Shown here piece by piece: positions 9,382 through 19,053 of a DNA stretch of 64,000 nucleotides. Position 1 is the stretch's first letter. Every line of letters begins with the position of its first letter. The DNA is taken from contig NZ_CP162142.1 of assembly GCF_040833965.1 (NCBI RefSeq), forward strand, positions 3,640,001-3,704,000, read 5' to 3'. Under the pieces are notes generated by a model. It was not told where the DNA came from. It searched no databases and worked only from the letters and a program-made list of their open reading frames with translations. The stretch is from Leptospira sp. WS39.C2. Lineage in GTDB: Bacteria; Spirochaetota; Leptospiria; Leptospirales; Leptospiraceae. The translations under genes were made by a program, and so were the position numbers.

Positions 9382-10352
9382 CAAATAAAGATACACTTAC
9401 CATTGTAAAACAAGCTTTGGATGATGAAATATCATCTCTTGTTCATTTCCGTGAACAACTAGACCCTTCTATCAAAGATTGTATCGATTTGATATTAAAA
9501 TCCAAAGGGAAAGTGATTGTAACAGGTGTTGGTAAGTCAGGCGACATTGCCAAAAAAATATCACACACATTATCTTCCACTGGAACATCTGCTTATTTTT
9601 TACACCCAACAGATGCCTCTCACGGAGATTCTGGAATTGTAGGTTCTGATGATGTGGTCCTTGCCATTGGAAAAAGTGGTGAATCCGAAGAACTCAATTA
9701 TATTTTACCCACACTCCGTAAAATTGGGGCTAAAATTGTTGGAATCACTGCTAACGCAAAATCTAAATTAGCGGAACTTTCTGATGTTGTTATCATTACT
9801 CCCGTTTTAAAAGAAGCCTGTCCTTTAGACCTTGCTCCCACTTCTAGCACAACCATTGCACTTGTTTTGGGTGATGCGATTGCAGTTGCACTGATGGAAT
9901 TAAAAGAATTCAAGGCAGATGATTTTGCATTGTACCATCCAGCAGGCCGTTTGGGTAAAAGACTATCATTGTATTTATCGGATGTTATGCGAAAAGGAGA
10001 ACGGAACGCTTCCATTCCTATAGATGCTAATCTTGAAATGATATTAAAGGAAATCACAGAAAAGGGAATTGGTGCTACAGGTGTTATAGACAATAATTCA
10101 AAACTTGTGGGACTCATTACTGATTATGACATTCGAAAGTATCTAACAAAACACACATTATCACCAAATGTTACTGCAAAAGAAATGATGAATGCTAATC
10201 CCAACAGTTTCCAACCAAATGAAAAAGCTTATGATGTTTTAATCAAAATGGAAGGACGTGAAAGGCCGATTTCTGTTGCCCCAGTGGTAGATGAAACTGG
10301 GGTTTTTGTTGGGATGATTTCACTCCACGATTTATTACAAAAAGGATTATAA
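9378..10352 (+). CDS. kdsD: arabinose-5-phosphate isomerase
   Basis: 324 residues, the family length. It has an N-terminal SIS domain (GVGKSGDIAKKISHTLSSTG, then FLHPTDASHGDSG) and two C-terminal CBS domains starting at the conserved YHPAGRLGKRL and LSDVMRKGE. It converts ribulose 5-phosphate to arabinose 5-phosphate, the first step to Kdo for lipopolysaccharide, in the cytoplasm. It starts with an ATGA overlap on the NusG-like gene. Homologues (KpsF, GutQ) share the fold, but the chromosomal, non-capsule setting favours KdsD. Confidence 0.93.
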   Translation: MTNKDTLTIVKQALDDEISSLVHFREQLDPSIKDCIDLILKSKGKVIVTGVGKSGDIAKKISHTLSSTGTSAYFLHPTDASHGDSGIVGSDDVVLAIGKSGESEELNYILPTLRKIGAKIVGITANAKSKLAELSDVVIITPVLKEACPLDLAPTSSTTIALVLGDAIAVALMELKEFKADDFALYHPAGRLGKRLSLYLSDVMRKGERNASIPIDANLEMILKEITEKGIGATGVIDNNSKLVGLITDYDIRKYLTKHTLSPNVTAKEMMNANPNSFQPNEKAYDVLIKMEGRERPISVAPVVDETGVFVGMISLHDLLQKGL

Positions 10353-10355
10353 TTT

Positions 10356-11072
10356 ATGCCAGATTCCTATAAGATTGTTGCTTCTGTAGGTGAAGATGAA
10401 CTTCGCCATATACAAAAAAAAGATGTAAAAGATGTAGATATCATCGAAGTCCGTTTGGATTTATTTTCTAGAAATTACATCCAAAAAGAGATGAAAAAGA
10501 AGATCAAAGCACTTGGTTTACCGGTGCTTTTTACATACCGAAGAGCAGAAGATAGTAGTGTTCGTTCCTATGTAAAACTTTTTCCAGAAGATGTGGAAGG
10601 CATCATCAAAGATTTTAACGACAATGCCAATTATTTGGATATCGAACTGAATCGAGAGGATACGATCTTTCGAAATTATGAGACTTTAAACTATCGAATT
10701 ATATATTCTTATCATTCATTTAAAAAATCTATTTTAGCCAATGAAATGAACCAATTCATTGCGAAATCGAAACCTGTTAAAAAGAAAAATCCAATTTATA
10801 AATTTGCCATTACTCCTGAAAACATTGAAGAAACTGCCGATTTTTTAAATGATATCAAACTTTTATCGAAAACAAATACGATGATTGGAATTTGTATGGG
10901 AGAATTAGGAATTTTATCCAGAGTGTTTGGAGATAAATTTAACTCCTCTTTCACCTATATGACATTAGGTGAACCAAAAGCACCTGGTCAAATCTCCGTA
11001 GACACATTTAAAAAACTAAGAGTGGATTTATTCAAAAACCCACATTCAGGTAAGGATTCAAAGGAAGACTAA
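10356..11072 (+). CDS. aroD: type I 3-dehydroquinate dehydratase
   Basis: 238 residues, usual length for the class I (Schiff-base) enzyme. Motifs: IIEVRLDLF near residue 29 (substrate Glu/Arg), the catalytic His in SYHSF near 125, the Schiff-base Lys in YKFAITP near 149, and the C-terminal GEPKAPGQIS loop that closes over substrate. It dehydrates 3-dehydroquinate to 3-dehydroshikimate. It starts 3 bases after kdsD and ends the operon. Together with aroC on the opposite strand it places two shikimate steps here. Confidence 0.92.
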   Translation: MPDSYKIVASVGEDELRHIQKKDVKDVDIIEVRLDLFSRNYIQKEMKKKIKALGLPVLFTYRRAEDSSVRSYVKLFPEDVEGIIKDFNDNANYLDIELNREDTIFRNYETLNYRIIYSYHSFKKSILANEMNQFIAKSKPVKKKNPIYKFAITPENIEETADFLNDIKLLSKTNTMIGICMGELGILSRVFGDKFNSSFTYMTLGEPKAPGQISVDTFKKLRVDLFKNPHSGKDSKED

Positions 11073-11198
11073 TAGAAAAAACAGAAATTAGAAAATATGC
11101 AGAGTTATAACGAATTTTCGAAGAAACGGTTTCTCTGCCAACGCATGGAGCGAATCATTATATAAGTATTTATTGCAATAAACAAAGTGTTCTTTTAT

Positions 11199-11239
11199 AA
11201 AGTTTAATGTTTGGATCATCAACTTGAACATTGAACTTT
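11199..11239. terminator. hairpin between convergent aroD and TPR gene
   Basis: A 12-base inverted repeat with one G-U pair (11199-11210 with 11228-11239) lies in the 180-base gap between the aroD end and the TPR gene end. U-tracts are weak on both sides. It is probably a two-way terminator; little else is visible in the gap. Confidence 0.45.
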
Positions 11240-11252
11240 AAATTGATATCGA

Positions 11253-12851
11253 CTATTGTGCTTGTGGAAGCGGACTTGGGTTCGCCAATTTCCCACCTTT
11301 TGTATTCAAAAACTCACGAAATGAATTGTCTTTCCATACTTCTTTAAAGTCTTTTTCTAAACTAGCTGAAGTCCAATACTCTGGTTTTAAATCGGCCGCT
11401 AACTGAAACTGTTCCTTTGTTTTTGAAACGTCATTTTTCTTCGCATAACAACGCGCTAGTAGATAATGAGCAGCAGAAGAGCCAGATGTTTTTTGAAAAT
11501 ACGGAATTGCTAAATCAACTTTCCCGCTATAAAAATAATTCCTTCCCCGGTAAAAGAGATATTCTCTTCCATTGGCGATGTTTTGGTCTTTTTCAAGAAC
11601 AGCGAAATACGAATCTGCTAAATCATAAGCATTGTTTTCCGTATATTTTCTTGCCAATTTCAAAAAACCAACTTGGAATTTCTCAGGAGTTTGAGATGGA
11701 TCAGAGAATTTGGTTTTGATGAATTCGGAATATTTGGAAAAACTAGTTTCAAATTTTTTAGTTTTGTTTCCCGCCTCAAAAAGACAAACAAAACGAAACA
11801 TATGTGATTCCACTTGGTTCGGATTATAAGATAGTGCTTTATCAGAGGATTGGATGCATTTTTCCCAATCAGATTTTTGTTCGTAAAGCCTTGCAAGTGC
11901 AAGGAGTGGAGTGTCCTTTTGCACTTGTTTAAATGCTTCCAAAAATGAAAATTCTGCTTTATCAATCTCTGCTAATTTTTGATACGCAAACCCTTCGTTT
12001 AGATAAACATAATACAAAAACACATTTGTATCTTTTGAAAATGGATTTTTTTTCGCCTTTTCAAATGATTCAATTGCTGCCTTAGGGTCATCTAACCGCA
12101 ATTTAATGATTCCCATTTTATAATGGTATCTTGAACGACTTGGGTTTTTTTCGATGAGAAGATTTAAGTTGGTTTCAGCTTTATCGAATTTTTTTTCTTC
12201 AAATAATGCTAATACATAATCCCAACGAACATCTTCCAAATTGGGTTGGTTGGCCAAAATTTGTTCGTAGGACTCACTTGGTTTGGTTGATTCTTTGTCT
12301 TCTACTGTCTCATCTGTTTTTTTGACTGAGTCTTTCTTAGTTTCAGAAGGTTTGGTATCAGGTTGTTTAGGTTCTACTTTAGTAGTTTGTGTGTAAGTAT
12401 GCGTAGCAGAAGAAGGATTTCCTTTGTTACCTACGGCTCGGTTGTAGATTTTTTGGACTTCTTCATTTTTTGGATCATATTTTAAATAACGCGCTGAGTA
12501 TGTTGCTGATAAATTCCAATCTTGGTGGTAGTTAAAAAACAAAGCTAATTTCAATAGTACTGTTTTTCTTTGGTCTTTATCCAAATCCAAATCAGCTGCC
12601 TTTCGAAAATTTTGGATGGATTTCGGATAATCTTTTTTGTATTCATAGATATATCCCAAATACATATATGCCTCACCGTCTTGCGGGTGTGAGTCGGCAT
12701 GTTTGTTGAATTTTTTAATGGCTTCGCCATAAGATTTTTTAGAAAAAGCCTTTTTCCCTTCTTTCATCGCATCGCTATCGATTGCAAACAATGTAGTTTG
12801 AAAGAGGACAAAACTGAAAACTAAGGAAAGATATTTCCGCACGGATTCCAA
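11253..12851 (-). CDS. exported TPR protein
   Basis: 532 residues. A signal peptide (YLSLVFSFVLFQTTLFAIDS) precedes a run of TPR helices near residues 30-140 (AKAFSKKSYGEAIKKF-type and GEAYMYLGYIYEYKKDYPKS). A 50-residue low-complexity linker rich in Thr, Lys, Pro and Ser (about 145-195) follows, then further TPR units to about residue 500, ending in a Pro/Gln tail. TPR arrays serve as protein scaffolds, here probably in the periplasm. It lies 44 bases after the GMC oxidoreductase gene on the same strand and may belong to that operon. A specific role cannot be read from the sequence. Confidence 0.85.
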   Translation of the reverse strand: MESVRKYLSLVFSFVLFQTTLFAIDSDAMKEGKKAFSKKSYGEAIKKFNKHADSHPQDGEAYMYLGYIYEYKKDYPKSIQNFRKAADLDLDKDQRKTVLLKLALFFNYHQDWNLSATYSARYLKYDPKNEEVQKIYNRAVGNKGNPSSATHTYTQTTKVEPKQPDTKPSETKKDSVKKTDETVEDKESTKPSESYEQILANQPNLEDVRWDYVLALFEEKKFDKAETNLNLLIEKNPSRSRYHYKMGIIKLRLDDPKAAIESFEKAKKNPFSKDTNVFLYYVYLNEGFAYQKLAEIDKAEFSFLEAFKQVQKDTPLLALARLYEQKSDWEKCIQSSDKALSYNPNQVESHMFRFVCLFEAGNKTKKFETSFSKYSEFIKTKFSDPSQTPEKFQVGFLKLARKYTENNAYDLADSYFAVLEKDQNIANGREYLFYRGRNYFYSGKVDLAIPYFQKTSGSSAAHYLLARCYAKKNDVSKTKEQFQLAADLKPEYWTSASLEKDFKEVWKDNSFREFLNTKGGKLANPSPLPQAQ

Positions 12852-12895
12852 ACTAGTTGGAACCCATGGGAATGAAAGGGATTTTTGGAAAAAAG

Positions 12896-14533
12896 TTAGA
12901 TCTTCGTTCTTTCTTCTTTTTGTGACGCCAAATTTCGCGATGCTCTGAGAACGATACTCATCGTCGTTATTTGTGGGTTCACCGAAAGTCCTGTAGGGTA
13001 AACTGAGGCATCCATGACAAATATGTTTTTATGACCATAAATTTCCAAATTTAAATCAACAGCACCTTTCTCAGGATCATTTGCTGACTGAATGGAACCA
13101 TGTGGGTGTGCAGAACCAACAGTCAAATCTCCTGGTTTTGTACTTTCTTTTAAGATCCAATCAAAGTTATCATTTCCTTTTACTTTGTAAGGTTCTGTAA
13201 AACGAGTGAAAGGAAAAACCAATTCTTTGGCACCAGCAGCAACAGTCACTTCCGCTAGAGCCTTTAGTCCTTTTAACATATTCAAACCGTCAGTGGGAGT
13301 AAGCTCAAAATAAACCTTCCGTCTTCCAAGGCTGTACTTAACACTTGCATTTGCTTCTCCGTCTGCCCCGTCACGGACAAGAACAATGCCTGCATTGTAT
13401 TTGGTGAAATCTTTCATCACATCAAACTGCTGTTTGCCGTAAAAAGGTATCAAAGAAGAAGCAAGGGTTGGCCTGTATGGAGCCGCTTCCAACCAATACC
13501 CATACCCAGTTCCATCTTGGTTATGACCATCTTTGATTACGATTGATTGTGGTGGTCCTTCGAACATTTTGATTTCTGAATCAAATTTGCCAAAAATTGT
13601 AGATGTTGGATGTACTTTTAAATTCCTTCCTACCCAACCATTTCCAATCCCACTCCTTTGTAAAAGAGCGGGACCCTCAATGGCACCAGCACTCACGATC
13701 ACAACAGGAGCTTTGATTTCCATAGTTTCTATGATTTCTTTAGGAGCTGTTTCATAAGCATCTGGTGTAAATTCGGCGATGACTGTTTTGAGTTTCCCAT
13801 CTCGGATTTTAACCGCTCGCATATTGGAAACAACAGTTGCACCGGCTTCAATTGCATCAGGAATCCAAGTGAGAAACGTTGATTGTTTCGCATTGATGGG
13901 ACAACCAAGTCCACACCGACCAAGACCAATACAACCCCTATTGTTATTTCGTAAAATTTGCGGAGTTAATCCGAGTTTTTTACCGCCTACTCGTAACACA
14001 TTATTGTTCGCATTTACTAAGTTATTTGGAACTTCATGTACCCCTAATCTTTCGTGAACTTCTGAAACATAGGAATCCATTTCTTCTCTAGAATAACCTT
14101 GCCAACCAAATCGTTCATTCCATTCATTGGTAACATAATCAGGTGGGTAAAGAGAAGTTTGCCAGTTGACGGTAGTAGATCCACCTATAGACTTTCCTTG
14201 CAGTATTGATAACGTTTGTTCTTCGGTAACAATAAAACCAGCATCTCTGTAGAGTCTAGCTTGTGATAAAAATTCATCGGAGCTAAAATGAGCAGGAGTG
14301 AAATAACTCCCTTCTTCAATAAGGACTACTTTCCAACCTTGTTGTGCAAGTTCTCTAGCAGCAACAGCACCACCAGCGCCTGAGCCAATAATGACTACAT
14401 CAGCAGTCAGTTCCCATTTTCCATTTCGAATTTGATGGGTTTTGATTGTTTCTGCGTGTTTTTTTGGAGTGATGATTTTTTCGTTAAATATTGGGATTCC
14501 CATGTTGTCCGCCTTATTGGATGTATCCGACAA
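12896..14533 (-). CDS. GMC-family FAD oxidoreductase
   Basis: 545 residues. The N-terminal FAD-binding motif is VVIIGSGAGGAVAARELA near residues 46-63. The conserved GKSIGGSTTVNW segment is near 115. The C-terminal active-site block has GSAHPHGS and ends VNPQITTMS with the catalytic His/Asn pair region. GMC enzymes oxidise alcohols or sugars; this bacterial subgroup pairs with a small subunit. A cysteine-rich stretch (GCIGLGRCGLGC) near 205 resembles that of sorbitol/gluconate-type dehydrogenases and cholesterol-oxidase-like relatives. It overlaps the small upstream gene by 20 bases, which supports a two-subunit enzyme. Substrate unknown. Confidence 0.9.
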   Translation of the reverse strand: MSDTSNKADNMGIPIFNEKIITPKKHAETIKTHQIRNGKWELTADVVIIGSGAGGAVAARELAQQGWKVVLIEEGSYFTPAHFSSDEFLSQARLYRDAGFIVTEEQTLSILQGKSIGGSTTVNWQTSLYPPDYVTNEWNERFGWQGYSREEMDSYVSEVHERLGVHEVPNNLVNANNNVLRVGGKKLGLTPQILRNNNRGCIGLGRCGLGCPINAKQSTFLTWIPDAIEAGATVVSNMRAVKIRDGKLKTVIAEFTPDAYETAPKEIIETMEIKAPVVIVSAGAIEGPALLQRSGIGNGWVGRNLKVHPTSTIFGKFDSEIKMFEGPPQSIVIKDGHNQDGTGYGYWLEAAPYRPTLASSLIPFYGKQQFDVMKDFTKYNAGIVLVRDGADGEANASVKYSLGRRKVYFELTPTDGLNMLKGLKALAEVTVAAGAKELVFPFTRFTEPYKVKGNDNFDWILKESTKPGDLTVGSAHPHGSIQSANDPEKGAVDLNLEIYGHKNIFVMDASVYPTGLSVNPQITTMSIVLRASRNLASQKEERTKI

Positions 14534-15020
14534 ATTTTTGATACTCTTTGTCAGAACTGAGAAGGAAAAAAGAAATTTGTCTTAAGATGACATACACACC
14601 ACGTTTAATACCAAGTGAGGAATGTTTCCATTCAAGTAATCGTTTGATACGTTCTTCAGGTGGTAGTTTGACAATAGGTGTGAATGAAAAATCGAGTGCC
14701 ATAGCTGCTAAAATCGAAGACGGAACACTCGCTAACAGCTGTATAACGCTTTCTGTTTCAATTGGATACGGATGACCATATACATAATTGTCCAAGGCAA
14801 GTCCCAAATCAAAATCGGGAATGGGATTGTCTTGTAAGAAGACTTCTTGCAAACTGCGAAAACTATGGTATTGTTCTGGAGAAATTCCTCTAAGAGTGGG
14901 AGTGTTCACTCCTGGACCACAATTCACTCCTTGTATGGATACAGCAGTTAAGGCAAAACATTTGAGAGAAAATTTTAAGAAACGATTTCGTGAAAGTAGG
15001 AATGGTGTATGTGGATCCAA
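14514..15020 (-). CDS. gluconate 2-dehydrogenase subunit 3-like partner protein
   Basis: 168 residues. The N-terminus has SRNRFLKFSLKCFALTAVS, close to a twin-arginine export signal but with Asn between the two Arg, and then VNCG, a possible lipobox. The mature part has helical segments with Leu-rich spacing and Pro-Pro-Glu-Glu-Arg near 124, as in the small subunit that accompanies GMC dehydrogenases. The 20-base overlap with the GMC gene downstream supports this. It probably escorts or anchors the flavoprotein in the periplasm. Start 15020 lies only 22 bases from the proposed divergent start of the amidase gene. Confidence 0.7.
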   Translation of the reverse strand: MDPHTPFLLSRNRFLKFSLKCFALTAVSIQGVNCGPGVNTPTLRGISPEQYHSFRSLQEVFLQDNPIPDFDLGLALDNYVYGHPYPIETESVIQLLASVPSSILAAMALDFSFTPIVKLPPEERIKRLLEWKHSSLGIKRGVYVILRQISFFLLSSDKEYQKFVGYIQ

Positions 15021-15042
15021 GTCTCATTTCCTTCGATTAGAT

Positions 15043-16386
15043 TTGAGCCCATTGTGTCAGAATCTTGTAAAAATATCACTCATTTTCCTTATTTCGGTAG
15101 GATGTAGTAGTTTTTTTCGAAGGACACCAAACTTCACAACCATCCAAATTCCTAATTTAATCCCTTTTTCCGAAGTGGAAGGTATCAAACAATACCAATG
15201 GCAAAAACTTACAAAAGCTAGAGACCAAACGAAGGTTTCCGCAATCATCATTCACAATTCAGGCAAACATAAGTTCGTAGATTTCTTTCGATTGTCTGTA
15301 CAAAACCAATTTTTATTTCATATCTACATAGATTCAAACGGAACTCTTTATGGTGATCCTAAGTTTTTAACACAAGAATGGACTGCAGCTCCAGGAATTG
15401 ATCCTGAATCCATTCATATTGTTTATGAAGGGACTCAAGAAACTCTGTATAATAACCAAAAACAAAAAGATATTATACAAAAAACAATCGAATACTTGGC
15501 AGAAGAATTGTACATTCCCAAAAACAATTATGACATCATCTCCAAAAAAGGTATTTTCACACATAACCAAGCAAAACGCCGGTTTGGTGGATTTGTTGAT
15601 TTTTCTCCTTGTGGAAGTGAGTTAGCACTCAATCAAATCCTCAAAGAAATAGGTGGAAAATATTATGAAGAGGATGATTGGAAGGATCGATTTGTCACGG
15701 GTTGGGTTTTAAAAAAAGAAAACAAAGACCTCCTCAAAGATTCTTTCCAACCAACAAATGGACGTGGGATCACAAAGGCGGAAAAAATCATTTTTACCAA
15801 TTTAGAAAAAACTGAGAAGGGTTTCACTCCAGAAGATTTTCGCGTGAAATATACCTTTCGTGGAAAAATCAAACCTAGTTGTGTGGTCCTCCATTACACA
15901 GCAATCTCAGATTATTTTAAATCGCTTCGTACTTTAGAAGCACGTAATCTTACTGCTTCGATCATGATTGATGCCAATGGGAAAGCTTACCAATTAGTTG
16001 ATGTGATCGAAGACCGTGCTGCAGCTGCTACAGGGACCAATGATAATTGTATCCAAATTGAAATTGTTGCTAAAGATACGGAAGAATTACTCAAACAACC
16101 TGATCAGATACAAAAAGTCAAAGACCTTGTACTAGAACTTGCAACAAAATACAAAATTCCATTGTCCAATGAAAAGTTAGAAGACCTAAGTGGAATCTTT
16201 AGTCATACCCAAGCTAAAAAAAAATGGGGTGGTTCTATCTTTCTCAATGCTAAGGATTTTGATCCTGGTGAAAATTATATGGAACTTATTTTAAATTCAA
16301 TTGGTGGGAAATACTTTCCCGAATCAGAATGGAAAAATCGAAATTCCATGGATTGGGCAATTTTAAATCGTAATTTTCAACCATAA
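15043..16386 (+). CDS. lipoprotein with two N-acetylmuramoyl-L-alanine amidase domains
   Basis: About 447 residues from the TTG at 15043 (another TTG at 15052 fits as well). The frame is open back to 14788, but that part runs through the opposite gene, and a good signal peptide with lipobox LISVGC begins only here. Two Amidase_2/PGRP-like domains follow in tandem, each with a first zinc His (AIIIHNSG; CVVLHYTA), a second His (GIFTHNQAKRRFGG; GIFSHTQAKKKWGG) and a following IGGKY-E/S-E linker. The second copy keeps Asp-Pro-Gly after the last His, the first has Pro-Cys-Gly. Such enzymes cleave the amide between muramic acid and the peptide of murein. Confidence 0.85.
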   Translation: MSPLCQNLVKISLIFLISVGCSSFFRRTPNFTTIQIPNLIPFSEVEGIKQYQWQKLTKARDQTKVSAIIIHNSGKHKFVDFFRLSVQNQFLFHIYIDSNGTLYGDPKFLTQEWTAAPGIDPESIHIVYEGTQETLYNNQKQKDIIQKTIEYLAEELYIPKNNYDIISKKGIFTHNQAKRRFGGFVDFSPCGSELALNQILKEIGGKYYEEDDWKDRFVTGWVLKKENKDLLKDSFQPTNGRGITKAEKIIFTNLEKTEKGFTPEDFRVKYTFRGKIKPSCVVLHYTAISDYFKSLRTLEARNLTASIMIDANGKAYQLVDVIEDRAAAATGTNDNCIQIEIVAKDTEELLKQPDQIQKVKDLVLELATKYKIPLSNEKLEDLSGIFSHTQAKKKWGGSIFLNAKDFDPGENYMELILNSIGGKYFPESEWKNRNSMDWAILNRNFQP

Positions 16387-16399
16387 ATACGGAGATCCT

Positions 16400-19042
16400 A
16401 TGAAACATTTACTCAGCAGCATCACATTTGGAAGTTTGTTTTTCCTTCTAAACTGTAATTTCACAAGCCCTAAATATCACCTTACGTTACAAGAAGCGGA
16501 ATATCGTTATGAAACCATTGAAAACATAAAATACAATTTAGACATTCAATTATCACCAAAGGAAAGTTTTACGGGTAAAGTAAACATACAGTTTGTTGGT
16601 AAAAAAATTAGAGATTTACGTTTAGATTATTTCCAAGGGGAAATCAAATCCATTATTTTTAACGATGAACCTTTAAATGATTTTGTATATAAAAATGGCC
16701 AAATCCAACTCCCTTCAGACCGTTTGATGATTGGAAACAATACACTTTCTATCACTTTTGAAACTCCTTATGCGAAAACGGGGAATGGTTTGCACAAATT
16801 TGTAGATCCGGACGACAAAGAAACTTACATTTATTCACAGTTTGAAGCCTTCCATGCAAACAAAATGTTTCCGTGTTTTGACCAACCAGATCTTAAAGCT
16901 AACTTCCAACTCCAAGTGACAGCACCGAAAAATTGGAAGGTAATCTCAACAACCCTTCCCACTTCTGTTAATAAAAATGATAATCCTGATGAGTTAACTC
17001 ACAACTTTCCTGAGTCGAAAAAAATCTCAACCTATGTGTTTTCTTTACATGCGGGACCATATCAGGTTTGGGAAGACAAATTTGAATCCATTCCTCTGCG
17101 TCTTTTTGTTCGTAAAACACTTGCTAAGTATGTGGAACCAAAAGATTGGTTTACTTTTACTAAAGAAGGATTTGCCTTTTTTAATTCATACTTCGGAATT
17201 CCGTATCCATTCGAAAAATACGATCAAATCATCGTACCTGAATTTAATTTTGGGGCCATGGAAAATGTAGCGGCCGTAACATTTTCAGAACGATTTGTTT
17301 CGCGTGCATCTATGACACGCTCCCAAAGGGAAAATCTTTCTGATGTTGTTTTACATGAAATGGCTCACATGTGGTTTGGAAACCTTGTCACTATGAAATG
17401 GTGGAACGGACTTTGGTTAAATGAAAGTTTTGCAACATACATGGCAAGTTTAGCCCAAGCAAAAAATTCAGAATTCCAAGAAACATGGATTAGTTTTTTC
17501 GAAAAAATGAAACAATGGGCTTATGAAGAAGATGGATTTAGTACAAACCATCCAGTCGAAGCAAAGGTCAATGATACAGAAGAAGCTTTTACTCAGTTTG
17601 ATGGAATTACTTACGGAAAAGGTGCGTCTGTCTTAAAACAATTGGTATTTTTTATTGGCGAAGAAAGTTTTCAAAAAGGTGTACAAAACTATCTTAGAAA
17701 GTACTCTTATTCCAATTCTACTCTTCATGACTTTTTAAAAGAACTCGAATTTGTAAGTGGGTTCTCGATGAAAAAATGGTCAAAAGATTGGCTGGAAACA
17801 AAAGGCACAAACCAAATTACTCTCACTACAGTATGTGCAAACAATCATTTGTATGGAAAAATTGTTCAATCCGCACCAGGACCTGAAAACAAACTCCGTG
17901 ATCACAAAACCATTTTAGGACTTTATAATTTTGATAAAACTAACAAACAATTATTTTACGAACAGTTTTCCGTTGTTTATTCTGGGCGCTCTAGTGAAGC
18001 AATTCTCGAAGTTAAGTCTTGCCCAGATTACATTCTATTTAATGCGGAAGATCATGATTTTGTGATTTGGAACTGGTCCAATGTTAACAAAGAAAATTTA
18101 GAATATGTCTTAGAGTTTGACAGTGATCCTATGCGCAAACTGATATTATGGACAGATTATTTCAGACAAGTTTCACTTGCGAATATCACATTCGATGAAT
18201 TTAAAGATAGTGCAATTTCTCTTTACCAAAAAGAATCAGATATCAAAATCAAACGTTGGATCTTATCAAAGTTAGCTGGCGATAACGGAAATACTTATGT
18301 GACAAGCCGTTTTTGGTTTCCTGAAACCAAAAGAAACCTGCATTTGGATTCTTTACAAAACTTTATCCTAAACGAATTGTCAAAAGTGAAAGCTGGAAGT
18401 GATGAACAAAGGTATTTGTTACTTTCTTTGATTGATTCAACTTATACAGAAACTAGTCAAAAAAGGTTGTATGATGTTTTAGAAAATAAACTCAGTTTTC
18501 CGGGATTGAAACTAGACCAAGACTTACGTTGGAATATGATCATCAAACTTAGTTCTCTTGAAAAAAATCGAAACAAAATTCAAACCATCATAGATCGTGA
18601 AAAAAAATTAGATCCATCTAGTCGTGGAGTTAATTCTAGTTTAGCAGCCGAAGCAATTGAACCAAATGCAAAAGTAAAAGAAAAATGGATCCAAGTATTA
18701 TTGAATCCAAAATCTAGTTCATATTCTTCTTCATCACTTAGAGTGGTTTCCTACTCCTTATTCCCTGAATACCAAAAAGATATCCAACTCCAATTTTTGG
18801 ACAAATACTTTGATGCTTTGGACATGTTCCAACATACAGATGATGAAAACTATTTGGATGCGTTTGCTAAAAGCCTTTCACCAGACTTTTGCACAGATGA
18901 AACATTGTTGATCTTAAAAAAATTCACTAACAATCATCCAAAATTGCCAGCTCCTGTGAAAAAAACCCTAATCAAACAAATTGATTCTGAGAAAAAGTGC
19001 ATCCAAATGAAATACAAACATAAAGAACTCATCTCAAATTAA
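16400..19042 (+). CDS. M1-family zinc aminopeptidase, lipoprotein form
   Basis: 880 residues, typical for the M1 family. A signal peptide ends at FLLNC near residue 19, so the enzyme is probably a lipoprotein rather than cytosolic PepN. The exopeptidase motif GAMEN is near residue 285, and the zinc site is His319-Glu320-x-x-His323 with the third ligand Glu342 (LNESF) 19 residues later, all intact. A long C-terminal helical domain follows. It removes N-terminal amino acids from peptides, here probably in the periplasm for peptide feeding or turnover. It starts 13 bases after the amidase lipoprotein gene and so may act with it in wall or peptide recycling (inference). Confidence 0.92.
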   Translation: MKHLLSSITFGSLFFLLNCNFTSPKYHLTLQEAEYRYETIENIKYNLDIQLSPKESFTGKVNIQFVGKKIRDLRLDYFQGEIKSIIFNDEPLNDFVYKNGQIQLPSDRLMIGNNTLSITFETPYAKTGNGLHKFVDPDDKETYIYSQFEAFHANKMFPCFDQPDLKANFQLQVTAPKNWKVISTTLPTSVNKNDNPDELTHNFPESKKISTYVFSLHAGPYQVWEDKFESIPLRLFVRKTLAKYVEPKDWFTFTKEGFAFFNSYFGIPYPFEKYDQIIVPEFNFGAMENVAAVTFSERFVSRASMTRSQRENLSDVVLHEMAHMWFGNLVTMKWWNGLWLNESFATYMASLAQAKNSEFQETWISFFEKMKQWAYEEDGFSTNHPVEAKVNDTEEAFTQFDGITYGKGASVLKQLVFFIGEESFQKGVQNYLRKYSYSNSTLHDFLKELEFVSGFSMKKWSKDWLETKGTNQITLTTVCANNHLYGKIVQSAPGPENKLRDHKTILGLYNFDKTNKQLFYEQFSVVYSGRSSEAILEVKSCPDYILFNAEDHDFVIWNWSNVNKENLEYVLEFDSDPMRKLILWTDYFRQVSLANITFDEFKDSAISLYQKESDIKIKRWILSKLAGDNGNTYVTSRFWFPETKRNLHLDSLQNFILNELSKVKAGSDEQRYLLLSLIDSTYTETSQKRLYDVLENKLSFPGLKLDQDLRWNMIIKLSSLEKNRNKIQTIIDREKKLDPSSRGVNSSLAAEAIEPNAKVKEKWIQVLLNPKSSSYSSSSLRVVSYSLFPEYQKDIQLQFLDKYFDALDMFQHTDDENYLDAFAKSLSPDFCTDETLLILKKFTNNHPKLPAPVKKTLIKQIDSEKKCIQMKYKHKELISN

Positions 19043-19053
19043 AGGATCGAAAA

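Noticed and set aside
14788..15042. N-terminal extension of the amidase lipoprotein frame
   Set aside because: It runs antisense through the GMC partner gene and lacks a signal peptide; the lipobox and signal start only after 15043.
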